DNA from: Corynebacterium gottingense | Lineage (GTDB): Bacteria > Actinomycetota > Actinomycetes > Mycobacteriales > Mycobacteriaceae | Reading direction: 5' to 3' | DNA length: 64,000 bases | Assembly: GCF_003693265.1 (NCBI RefSeq) | Contig: NZ_RDRE01000010.1 | Coordinates: 27,810 to 91,809, forward strand | In this document: piece by piece, positions 53,201 to 60,038 of the stretch | How the letters are laid out: every line of letters begins with the position of its first letter | How positions within the stretch are numbered: position 1 is the stretch's first letter | Translations under genes and position numbers: made by a program | Notes under the pieces: generated by a model | The model's input: the letters and a program-made list of their open reading frames with translations, nothing else | What the model was told of the DNA's origin: nothing | Database searches by the model: none

Positions 53201-53883
53201 TGCTGGGCAACATCCCGAACTTCCCGCACCTGAAGGACCAGAGGCCTGATTTCTACCGCGGCTTTATGGACCGTACTTGGGAGAATATGCGCGAGGATGG
53301 TGTAGTCGCACTTATCCATCCGAAGAGTCACCTCACGGAGTCCAAAGCTGTGTCTCTGCGCTACGCCGCGTACCGGCGTCTTCGTCGACTTTGGCACTTC
53401 ACAAACAAGCTTGGGCTTTTTGATATTGATGCCAACGAAAAGAACTTCGATGTTTCAATCTACAGTGGATCGCAACAACAGATTTCCTTCCAGTTCTGTG
53501 GTGGAGCACACCACCCGAGGACGGTTGAAGAATCGTTAGTTCATAACGGCGAAGGGCCAGTGCCTTCGTTCAAAGACGATGATGGGAACTGGGATCTTCG
53601 ACCCCACCGCGAGCGCATTCAGCGCGTCGACATGTCGGCGCTCAAAACGTGGCACTCCATCCTCGAAGATGATGACGTCGCGGTTGCCGACACCCGCATG
53701 GTCTACACCGTCAACACCGAAGCAGCCAAAGTCCTGGCAAAGCTCGCTGATAAACCGCGTATTGGTTCCCTTGGCCTCCACTTCTCTTCCGGATGGAACG
53801 AGACGACAGACAAGAAGAAAGGCTACTTCGAGACAGGATGGGCACACCCGGAATCCTGGGACGATGTGATCTTACAGATGTGA
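50209..53883 (+). CDS. Adenine-specific DNA methyltransferase (Eco57I/DrmMI-like), frameshifted
   Basis: The intact part is 1224 residues. Motif I is EPAMGSGAF (residues 555-563), VYGVDLNPTAVELAEISLW follows, and motif IV is NPPW at 936-939, identifying an N6-adenine methyltransferase of the Eco57I/PglX type. The N-terminal 500 residues are unassigned, with no clear nuclease motif. Ten bases separate it from the helicase. The frame ends early at 53881-53883 (D-D-V-I-L-Q-M, stop) because GATGTGATCTTACA is tandemly duplicated. Without the second copy the frame would continue (D-D-V-I-L-Q-G-P-H-L) to 54800, giving about 1525 residues. The lost part probably includes target recognition. Confidence 0.85.
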   Translation: MASYDSLINVDEWISDHFFTTDETKGESFTKSVKARVKEWKDLEKETGSLSPAERFKKARGELQNAYATADQDAAQHTLRRALGYGAPTTRTYERANHTVAYQGWAGADDTLIVLNADSIEDLEDITSTTVVGGITRKDREPEPLPVAKLVGELFLTDDAPEFIVVLAGAWAVLAHRETWALGRYLGVNVQLVVERNEVKQGGELQRTAVILARENLERAADGTTWWAEVLEAARNHAVKVSEDLRDAVRESIELIGNDVLARRKDQGLPLEDVDGNELARQSLRYLYRILFLLFAEASPELQILPTGAAEYVDGYGLDRLRDYALTPPLTEQARRGTHLYDSLQVLFDQVNHGHHPEQTENADEDAQNEGLTFRNLEADLFKPEATSLLSGTKLSNEALTQVLQRLLLSKEKAGRDRGFISYATLGVTELGQVYEGLMSYHGFIAQEDLYEVAPGGNASKGSWVLPVGRANTVPQDSFVMEMREQPEGGYAPARREHKRGSFVFRQSSRDRERSASFYTPEVLTQFTVGQALEVLEEEGRIDTAEDILNLTICEPAMGSGAFAVEAVRQLAERYLKLREAELGDQVPPEDRTRELQKVKAHIALHQVYGVDLNPTAVELAEISLWLDTMTGELTAPWFGLHLRRGNSLIGALRATYETSQLKKKAWLTAVPRRESVANLAQAIDAGHRDPHAAGRIHHFLLPSQTWGAAYAAKDLKKLAGQEQKALAAWRRSVLTNPSPTQKRQLTRLAARVETLWAFALTRMKIAEQQIRRDIPLWGREHEPTSRNVTRAEIERDLLNNEQGAYRRLRFALDAWNALTFWPLTEIYIDDNGDAHTELPSFDEYLETLEDLLGIEAQTRDEAQTVIANADTWEELNHHEDMNLSLSGAKPLDKVLELHPWLHTVRQVADEQGFLHWDLDFAAVFARGGFDLQVGNPPWVRPDVSLDGLYAEIDPWFELAHKPKQTEKNARREALSDHPRVAEVVYNGVGDTVATAGVLGNIPNFPHLKDQRPDFYRGFMDRTWENMREDGVVALIHPKSHLTESKAVSLRYAAYRRLRRLWHFTNKLGLFDIDANEKNFDVSIYSGSQQQISFQFCGGAHHPRTVEESLVHNGEGPVPSFKDDDGNWDLRPHRERIQRVDMSALKTWHSILEDDDVAVADTRMVYTVNTEAAKVLAKLADKPRIGSLGLHFSSGWNETTDKKKGYFETGWAHPESWDDVILQM

Positions 53884-53890
53884 TCTTACA
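53863..53890 (+). repeat. Perfect 14-bp tandem duplication causing the frameshift
   Basis: GATGTGATCTTACA occurs twice without interruption (53863-53876 and 53877-53890). The second copy brings an in-frame TGA. Removal of one copy restores the frame. Confidence 0.93.
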
Positions 53891-53918
53891 AGGGCCACAC
53901 CTCGGAGTCTCGACGCCG

Positions 53919-54800
53919 ATGATCAAACAACCAAACTCGACGCTGAAGAACAACCAGGACTGGTCCGAAGTAGACCTTGAGGCAATGCCGTCAGACTTCA
54001 TCCCGGCGACTGCGTATCAGCCAGACCGTGACACACAGCCCAGCTACGACGCCGACTACCCAACGTGGGAAATCAAAGGCGAGCATGTTGTTGCTAGAAA
54101 CTTCTATCGTATTGCTTGGCGAGCAATGGCGGCAACTACTGGTTTTAGAACTCTCTACCCAGTGATAATACCTCCTGGAGCTGCGCATGTGCATGGTATT
54201 CACAGCGGCGGCGCGCCCTCCAATGCAACCAACGCAGTACTTGTTGGAGCATCTCTGTCTTCGCTGCTCGTAGATTTTCAGTTGCGGGCTACTGGTCTTG
54301 CGAATCTCTATGGGCCCACGATTGACTCACTACCGCTGCCGGAGTTCGGGAAGTGGGAGGAACTGCTTGTGCAGAAGTTCCTTGAACTCAACTGCCTCAC
54401 TGAGGCCTATGCACCACTTTGGAAGGAGATCACCGGTCAAACGTGGACCTACGACACCCCATTGCGGAATGCCTGGGATCGGCAGCTCGCACAGATAGAG
54501 ATTGACGCAATCGTGGCGCATTCTCTCGGTATCACCGCTGATGAACTCTGTATGATTTATCGCACTCAGTTTCCCGTTATGCGTCGCTACGACGAAGAGG
54601 ACCGTTACGACGCGAACGGGCGACTCATTCCGAAGGAGATCCTCAATGCCGATGCGAGGTTGAAGGATGGACAAGAGCTTTCGGAAGCGGACCGCACGTG
54701 GGTGCATTCGCAGTCGAAACAAAAATATGTCTTTGCGTACCCATTCCGTAAGTTTGATCGCGAAAAGTACTTACGTCAAGCTTGCGAGAAATACGTGTAG
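53919..54800 (+). pseudogene. Separated C-terminal part of the methyltransferase
   Basis: This continuation of the methyltransferase is in another frame, readable from just after the duplication (GPHLGVSTPMIKQPN) to the stop at 54800. The first internal ATG is at 53919. It contains YPTWEIKGEHVVARNFYRIAWRAMA, SLSSLLVDFQLRATGLANLYG and LPLPEF, the kind of C-terminal recognition and helical region found at the end of Eco57I/PglX enzymes. It could be made as a separate polypeptide from 53919, but no ribosome site stands out. It is AT-richer than the first two thirds of the gene. Confidence 0.8.
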
Positions 54801-54828
54801 AACTATCGCGGCCGGTGGGTGTATGAGG

Positions 54829-55422
54829 TTATGGCAACCCGCTGGCTGCTTGAGTGAGCGATTTGATTGCCTCGCCTGCTAATTCTTTTGTTGAATCGCT
54901 GACTGCGTCTTCAAGCCCCAAGGCGAATGGTGACAAAATTCCTTTGATGAGGTCGAGAGCCCGGGAGATGCGTGAACGGTCAGGGGAAGACTTGGTGGCC
55001 TCTGCCAGGACAAGTTGAGATTCGTTTACCACCGTTTCCGCATCGGACGTGCTTAGATTTAGACTCGGGACGGTCTCAAGAATCCATTGCAGTGTGTTCG
55101 CAAGAGTTTCATAACCCGGGGTTACTTCGTGATTCTGGTTCTGATGGAGCCTACCGTCATTTCCAGAATGAAACTGAACCTGAGCACCATCGCCGTGTAC
55201 GACTGGGCCGTTATAGGTGTTGTTTTGCACTATTCCTAGGGGGAAAGAACTTTGACTTTCTTGTGGCGTGGATGCCGTTGGTTCGTACGCTTCTGTTGCG
55301 ATTGGGATTTTTAAAGGATTTTGTCTCGCAGCCCGATCCCAATCCTTTTGAAGGGATTTTTGGACATCGCGGGCCCACCTGCGTCGATCGGCCGCCTTTG
55401 AGAGATCGTATTTGCGTGGCAT
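54829..55422 (-). CDS. Hypothetical protein with an Asn/Gly-rich N-N-T-Y-N-G-P-V motif
   Basis: The 197-residue soluble protein has a basic N-terminal 40 residues, then a spacer and the motif VQNNTYNGPVVHGDGAQVQF (about residues 65-84). The C-terminus is helical (residues 100-195). The Asn-rich N-G-P-V-V-x-G-D stretch is reminiscent of short beta or amyloid-like motifs seen in some bacterial signalling and defence proteins, but the match is loose. GGAGGAG precedes the ATG at 55422. It is convergent with the methyltransferase and lies 66 bases downstream of the XRE-ImmA gene. No function is assigned. Confidence 0.6.
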   Translation of the reverse strand: MPRKYDLSKAADRRRWARDVQKSLQKDWDRAARQNPLKIPIATEAYEPTASTPQESQSSFPLGIVQNNTYNGPVVHGDGAQVQFHSGNDGRLHQNQNHEVTPGYETLANTLQWILETVPSLNLSTSDAETVVNESQLVLAEATKSSPDRSRISRALDLIKGILSPFALGLEDAVSDSTKELAGEAIKSLTQAASGLP

Positions 55423-55488
55423 GGTGCTCCTCCGGAGGGATGTGGTGTGAGTGCCGTACTCTAATAGGGGTTTTCTTGGGTTTGAGGC

Positions 55489-56559
55489 TTATTGGAAAGT
55501 AGGCTTGGCCATTTTCGGAAAGGGCGTATAGCGCGCTACTTGTTGTAGAACGCGGGTAGGAACACCAGCTTCCCGTGCTATTTGACTCAAATCATATCCT
55601 GCGTTGTTTAAGAGAGTCATCGCACTGGGCAACAGCGTAGGGGCTTCCAGGACGACGCGATTTCCAGGTTCGCTGCGGCGCCATCCCCGTTTGGAAAAGG
55701 TCATCATGGCGTTTTTATATGATCTATCATCCATCGTGCCTAGGGAATGTGCGCGGTACAGCAACGCCTGCATGCTGATGCCCCATCGTTCCTTCAAGAT
55801 ACGGAGTTGGTTAAGACCGCTTTGATCTAATTTATGCGGTAGGTTTTCGGCAATCAGTTTTGTCGGTGCCAAAAATTCGCCTGCGAAGCGGTTGGCCTCG
55901 ACCTCGATTGCTTTTTCCCCCACTTGATCGCCGCTATGAAGAACGATGTGTCCCAGTTCGTGTGCAAGATCAAACCTCTGCCTGTAGTAGTCGTTTTTTG
56001 AGGGATTTAACACGACCACGGGGTTAGGCTGCGTTATTTTTGAGAAAGCATCAACAGAGTTTGAGCTACCGGGGCCGAAAACGACGAAAATGCCAGCGTT
56101 TTCAATCAGTTCGAGGAGGTTAGGTATTGGGTGCAGTCCGAGGCCAAGTGCCTTACGAATTTGCAATGCTACGTCCTCGGGCGATTGGCTGCCGTCCAAT
56201 GTGAACTCGTCGTAGGACGGAAAGTTAACGTTTTTTTCTAGAGCTCTGATTATCCGCTCTACAACGTCCACGTACGCGTTGCTTTTTGTTCGCTCAGCCA
56301 CTGTGGTTGAGCGCAGAGACCTGAAGAAAGGGAGATCTGGACTTTTAAAGGTATCGAGAAAACTAAAAAATTCTGGCTCGACCGCGAATCGAAAGGACAA
56401 TCGAGCAATATTGCTAGGTGATGGGTTTCGAGCGCCGTTTTCCCATCCAGTAATAGTTGCTGGAGTAACGCCGAGCTCATTTGCAAGGCTCGCTTTGGTA
56501 ATTCCCTCTAATTCGCGCAGAAGGGTTAGCTGAGAAGGTTCAAAAATGTGATTGTGCAA
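55489..56559 (-). CDS. XRE-family regulator fused to ImmA/IrrE metallopeptidase
   Basis: The 356-residue protein has an N-terminal helix-turn-helix (GITKASLANELGVTPATITGWENG, residues 19-42). A zinc-peptidase domain carries FDLAHELGHIVLHSG (HELGH at 200-204) and EVEANRFAGEFLAP supplying the third ligand. Such proteins regulate mobile elements or toxin-antitoxin systems and may cleave a repressor or partner. The gene at 56593 lies 33 bases upstream on the same strand and is probably co-transcribed. The whole 54.8-57.4 kb stretch is AT-rich relative to the window, a sign of transfer. Confidence 0.88.
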   Translation of the reverse strand: MHNHIFEPSQLTLLRELEGITKASLANELGVTPATITGWENGARNPSPSNIARLSFRFAVEPEFFSFLDTFKSPDLPFFRSLRSTTVAERTKSNAYVDVVERIIRALEKNVNFPSYDEFTLDGSQSPEDVALQIRKALGLGLHPIPNLLELIENAGIFVVFGPGSSNSVDAFSKITQPNPVVVLNPSKNDYYRQRFDLAHELGHIVLHSGDQVGEKAIEVEANRFAGEFLAPTKLIAENLPHKLDQSGLNQLRILKERWGISMQALLYRAHSLGTMDDRSYKNAMMTFSKRGWRRSEPGNRVVLEAPTLLPSAMTLLNNAGYDLSQIAREAGVPTRVLQQVARYTPFPKMAKPTFQ

Positions 56560-56592
56560 TTGGAATGACCTCCTCGGTAAATCTATTGCGTG

Positions 56593-57336
56593 CTATTTCG
56601 ATTGTTGGCTTTCGCGTTTAAGCGAAACATTCCTATTGATCCTGTGGGGCTCAACAAGGAGCTCGCTTTCTGGTACAAGTATGGTGGTTGGCTTCCATGG
56701 ATCCAACTTGGTAAACCAATGCCAGGGGCGACCGCCGAACTTGTTGTCACGGGCGACCCCGATACCAGCTTCGAATGTGGTCCCCGTGTAGCGGTATCCA
56801 ATAATTAGAAAGTCTCCGGCAGGTAGCAGATCTGGGCCGATACCGAGATGCATTTGATCCCCGGGTTGTCCGTCGAAATCGTACTCAATCTGAGCAATAT
56901 TGCGTTTCGTTTTTCTGCTTCGTTGGGACCATACCCAGGATTCAAAAGGTTCAGCGGTGAATGACTGAGGCAGCAGAGTGATATCCCCAAACCGCCAAGC
57001 TGGTGATTGATTGACGTCCTCTCTTCGCACTACTCCGGGCTTCAGGTTTGGCATCGATTCGATTTCATCTTGGGATAACGATTCAAAGAGTGCGGAGTCA
57101 TCAATTGGTGACTCGGAGCCGGCCTGGCGCTGGTAGTTTCCTGCGCTGAATGCACGATCCAATCGGTCGCAAACCTGATTGTGTAAAAGATGTCCTCGAA
57201 TTGTTCGATCATGTCCTGTTGCCGGGTCGTATTGGCTTTCTGTGGCACGCCTAGCCGCTGCGAGTGCCCACTGTATTGATGGAAGCACTGGTCTGAGGTC
57301 TTCTTGGGTGCGCGTTTGCTCGGGAAAAACTTTCAT
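56593..57336 (-). CDS. Hypothetical partner of the XRE-ImmA protein
   Basis: The 247-residue soluble protein is not recognised. The N-terminal 60 residues are helical (VLPSIQWALAAARRATESQYDP, then GHDRTIRGHLLHNQVCDRLDRAF). The C-terminal half is beta-rich with many Trp and Tyr (IIGYRYTGTTFEAGIGVA, GGRPWHWFTKLDPWKPTTI). It precedes the XRE-ImmA gene by 33 bases on the same strand. That arrangement resembles operons in which a COG2856-type peptidase follows its toxin or target, so a two-gene module is likely but unproven. ATG 57336 is used. Confidence 0.68.
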   Translation of the reverse strand: MKVFPEQTRTQEDLRPVLPSIQWALAAARRATESQYDPATGHDRTIRGHLLHNQVCDRLDRAFSAGNYQRQAGSESPIDDSALFESLSQDEIESMPNLKPGVVRREDVNQSPAWRFGDITLLPQSFTAEPFESWVWSQRSRKTKRNIAQIEYDFDGQPGDQMHLGIGPDLLPAGDFLIIGYRYTGTTFEAGIGVARDNKFGGRPWHWFTKLDPWKPTTILVPESELLVEPHRINRNVSLKRESQQSK

Positions 57337-57630
57337 GAGCCAACGTTAACACATGCGGAAAAAATCTGTCGATAAGTTAACTAAAGGCCTGAAACTACAG
57401 CACAAACACCAACTTCTCGGCCGCTTGGTTTTGGCGCGGTGATCGAAGTAGGAATAGAACACATAGGTCAAGTCTCTTAACGCGGTGTAACGATTGCTGA
57501 TGGCGCGCCCTGGAAGGTAAAGGACGCGTCGACATTTGCAGTTCATTAGTCAGGTGGTGCTGGTCCATGCGCTATAGTTCCAAGTTTTGACGACATGGAG
57601 CGTGAGTGAGTCCCATCTGTTGCGTGGTCG

Positions 57631-57696
57631 CATCTAGTAACACCGTGGTGAGTATCGAGTAACGCGTTAGTGATCATCCAGTAACAGTCCAGAACA
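57631..57696 (+). repeat. Three 22-bp iteron-like repeats
   Basis: ATC(T/G/C)AGTAAC occurs at 57632, 57654 and 57676, exactly 22 bases apart, and the first two units also share a (G/A)GTGA end. They lie just upstream of a GTG at 57705. Iterons of this length occur at plasmid or phage control regions. The rest of 57337-57630 shows no gene. Confidence 0.6.
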
Positions 57697-57704
57697 GGAT
57701 TCAG

Positions 57705-58151
57705 GTGACGCGCCCCCTCATCGCGCCGACGTTGGCAGAGACTCCCGTTGCGATCGGCTGCCGGACTGCCTCAATTCTTGCGCTGAGAGGCTGGACTGTT
57801 CGCCAAATCTGCTCGAGTCACCGGTGTTCGCACTTCACCGTGCAAAATGCCAGTGAAGCTCTTATGGCACAAAACATCAGGCTCCGCGCAAAGGGTTGTG
57901 GTGTGGCTGATCGCGAGGGCTCAGTCGTGCGTGGCCACTATTCAACCGCGACCCGGCCCCTCCTTTCGGTCCGGGCCGGCAGTTCCGCTGCTACGTGCTG
58001 CTTCGCTAGTTTTGTAGCTCAGCACGTCGAATCGGCTGAGCGGACAGCTAGGAGGACCCATGGTATACGTTTAAGGTGCACTGTCCCGGCTGTTACTCGA
58101 TACCCACCCGAGGAGGGTGTCAGGAAGTTTGTGTGTGAGGCTCTCATCTAG
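57705..58151 (+). pseudogene. Degenerate ORF with a possible helix-turn-helix
   Basis: The frame begins MTRPLIAPTLAETPVA. It includes ILALRGWTVRQICSSHRCSHFTVQNA, whose first part could be a resolvase- or phage-type helix-turn-helix. The second half looks random and runs into the end of an IS256-type remnant. It may be a decayed gene of the element that carried the iterons, or chance. Low confidence. Confidence 0.25.
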
Positions 58152-58231
58152 AAGGAGTTTCACCGAAAATGACTACGGTGTCACCGAAGAAAAACCATGA
58201 CCCGGCGAGGGTCAACGAAATCGCGGAAAAG
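58115..58231 (+). mobile_element. IS256-family element, 5' remnant
   Basis: The inverted-repeat end GGGTGTCAGGAAGTTTGTGT is followed by the transposase start at 58169 (MTTVSPKKNHDPARVNEIAEK), nearly identical to the element at 63876. Similarity stops after the codon for Lys21 at 58231, so the rest has been deleted. The frame continues into unrelated sequence to a stop at 58285. A minus-strand fragment with WCSECGDF and CTTP cysteines (58232-58377) may be part of another disrupted gene. Confidence 0.82.
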
Positions 58232-58537
58232 GATTGCATTGGGGTAGTGCAGAATCTACTCTTGATACCGTCATCTTCGAGTTGATTTGCCACCGACGCG
58301 TTACCGGTACCGAAATCACCGCACTCGGAGCACCAAGTATACGACTCAACGCCAACGCATGAGTGGGACACCATCATCAGATACTTGCATCGTTGCTAAC
58401 GATTCTGTCGCCTGAGCAGATAGTCTGAACGTCGCGAAAGGCGCCGAAGCAGCGCCCTTGCGTTTCTTGTATTGTTGCCGCAGCCATATCCACACCTGCG
58501 ATAATGGTCAGAAACCTTCCGATCCAGAGGAGTGAGT

Positions 58538-60004
58538 ATGAGCCAAGAAGCAGTCCTGGGGTTTGACGTCGGTACCTCGAGCTCGAAGGCGGTGCTCGTG
58601 GCGTCGGACGGCACCGTCCTGGCCAGCGAGACCTGCGAGCACGCGGTGTCGCGCACCCCGGACGGGATCGTGTCCATGGACGCGCGCATCTGGTTCGAGG
58701 AGTACGCCTCCCTGGCCGCAAAGCTGCTGGGCAGCGTCGATGTGCACCTCGCCGGCATCGGAGTCTCCGGCATGGGGCCGTGCGTCGCGCTCACCGATTC
58801 CAGCGATGCCCCGGTTGCCCAGGCCGCGCTCTACGGCGTCGATGCGCGCGCGAGGACGGAGATCGAGGAGCTTGCCAAGCGGTTCGGCGCCGACTCGCTG
58901 CTTGAGGCCCGCGACTCGTGCCTGACCACCCAGGCGGCCGGGCCTAAGTTCGCGTGGTTCTACCGCCATTTCCCGCAGCTGCGGGAGCGGGAGTCGCGCT
59001 TCTATATGCCGGCGAGCTACGTCGTTAAGCAACTGACCGGCGAATACGTGCTCGACCGCCAGTCTGCCAGCCAGTGCACCCCGCTGTATGACCCGCAAAC
59101 CCGCGAGTGGGACAAGGCGGTGTGGGCCGAAATCGCGCCGAACACGCTCCCGCCGGCACTGCTGTGGAGCAGCGAGATCGCCGGCACTACCCGCGCCGAC
59201 CTGGGAATTCCCGGCATCGAGGCTGGGGTGCCGGTCATCGCAGGGACTATCGACGCCTGGGCCGAGCAGGAATCAGTCGGCGCAGTCAACGCCGACGAAC
59301 TGTTCCTGATGTACGGCACCACGCTCTTCCTCGTGGGCAACGCGGACCACCGCGTGCGCCACGCGTCCATGTGGGGGACGACGGGCACGCGCCCGGGCAT
59401 CTACAACATGGCCGGGGGCCTGGCCACCTCCGGGTCGCTCACGGACTGGATGCGCCAGCTCACCGGCGAGACCGACTACAGCGTGCTGACCAAGGAAGCA
59501 GCGGCCGTGCCCGCGGGCTCGGAAAGCCTGCTGGTCCTGCCCTACTTCGAGGGCGAACGCACGCCCATCCAAGACCCGGACGCGCGCGGCGTCATCGCGG
59601 GCCTGCGGTTGCACCATACCCGCGGGCACCTGTACCGCGCGGTGCTCGAGGGGACGGCGCTGGCCGTGCGCCACAACATCGAGGTGATGGAGCAGTCCGG
59701 CCTGCGCATCGACCACATCGCTTGCGCCGGCGGCGGGCTCACCGCGGACCTGTGGCCGCAAATTGTCACCGACGTGACGGGGCGAGTGCAGACGCGGCGG
59801 AAGTACCACATTGGGGCGTCGCTAGGCGATGCCTTCATGGTCGCCCAAACCATCGGGATGGCGGACAGCATTGATGCGTGGAACCCGGTGAGCAAGGAGT
59901 TCGTGCCGTCCGCGGACTTCGACTTCGATGCGCTGTATGAGGACTACAAAGCGCTGTACCCGAGCACGTCAGGCGTCATGCACAACCTGGCGGCTCGGGG
60001 GTAG
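58538..60004 (+). CDS. FGGY-family carbohydrate kinase (gluconokinase/xylulokinase type)
   Basis: The 488-residue sugar kinase has the N-terminal phosphate motif VLGFDVGTSSSKAVLV, and the C-terminal half has GTTLFLVGNADH, PYFEGERTPIQDPDARG and the adenosine motif IACAGGGLTADLWPQIVTDVTG. It phosphorylates a sugar or polyol such as xylulose or gluconate; the substrate cannot be fixed from sequence. ATG 58538 is chosen over GTG 58532 because GAGGAG lies six to seven bases upstream. It stands between two IS256-family copies with no sugar transporter next to it, which suggests displacement from its original operon. Confidence 0.88.
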   Translation: MSQEAVLGFDVGTSSSKAVLVASDGTVLASETCEHAVSRTPDGIVSMDARIWFEEYASLAAKLLGSVDVHLAGIGVSGMGPCVALTDSSDAPVAQAALYGVDARARTEIEELAKRFGADSLLEARDSCLTTQAAGPKFAWFYRHFPQLRERESRFYMPASYVVKQLTGEYVLDRQSASQCTPLYDPQTREWDKAVWAEIAPNTLPPALLWSSEIAGTTRADLGIPGIEAGVPVIAGTIDAWAEQESVGAVNADELFLMYGTTLFLVGNADHRVRHASMWGTTGTRPGIYNMAGGLATSGSLTDWMRQLTGETDYSVLTKEAAAVPAGSESLLVLPYFEGERTPIQDPDARGVIAGLRLHHTRGHLYRAVLEGTALAVRHNIEVMEQSGLRIDHIACAGGGLTADLWPQIVTDVTGRVQTRRKYHIGASLGDAFMVAQTIGMADSIDAWNPVSKEFVPSADFDFDALYEDYKALYPSTSGVMHNLAARG

Positions 60005-60038
60005 GGGGCGGTTGAGCAGCCGACTTTAACCGTCGATG

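Noticed and set aside
53793..53883. Separate gene starting at 53793 overlapping the methyltransferase
   Set aside because: The frame before 53880 is out of frame with obvious methyltransferase coding; similarity to the C-terminal part begins only after the 14-bp duplication.
58144..58377. 77-codon minus-strand frame with several Cys
   Set aside because: It overlaps the IS256 remnant and its end is IS sequence read backwards; at most it contains a fragment of a disrupted gene.
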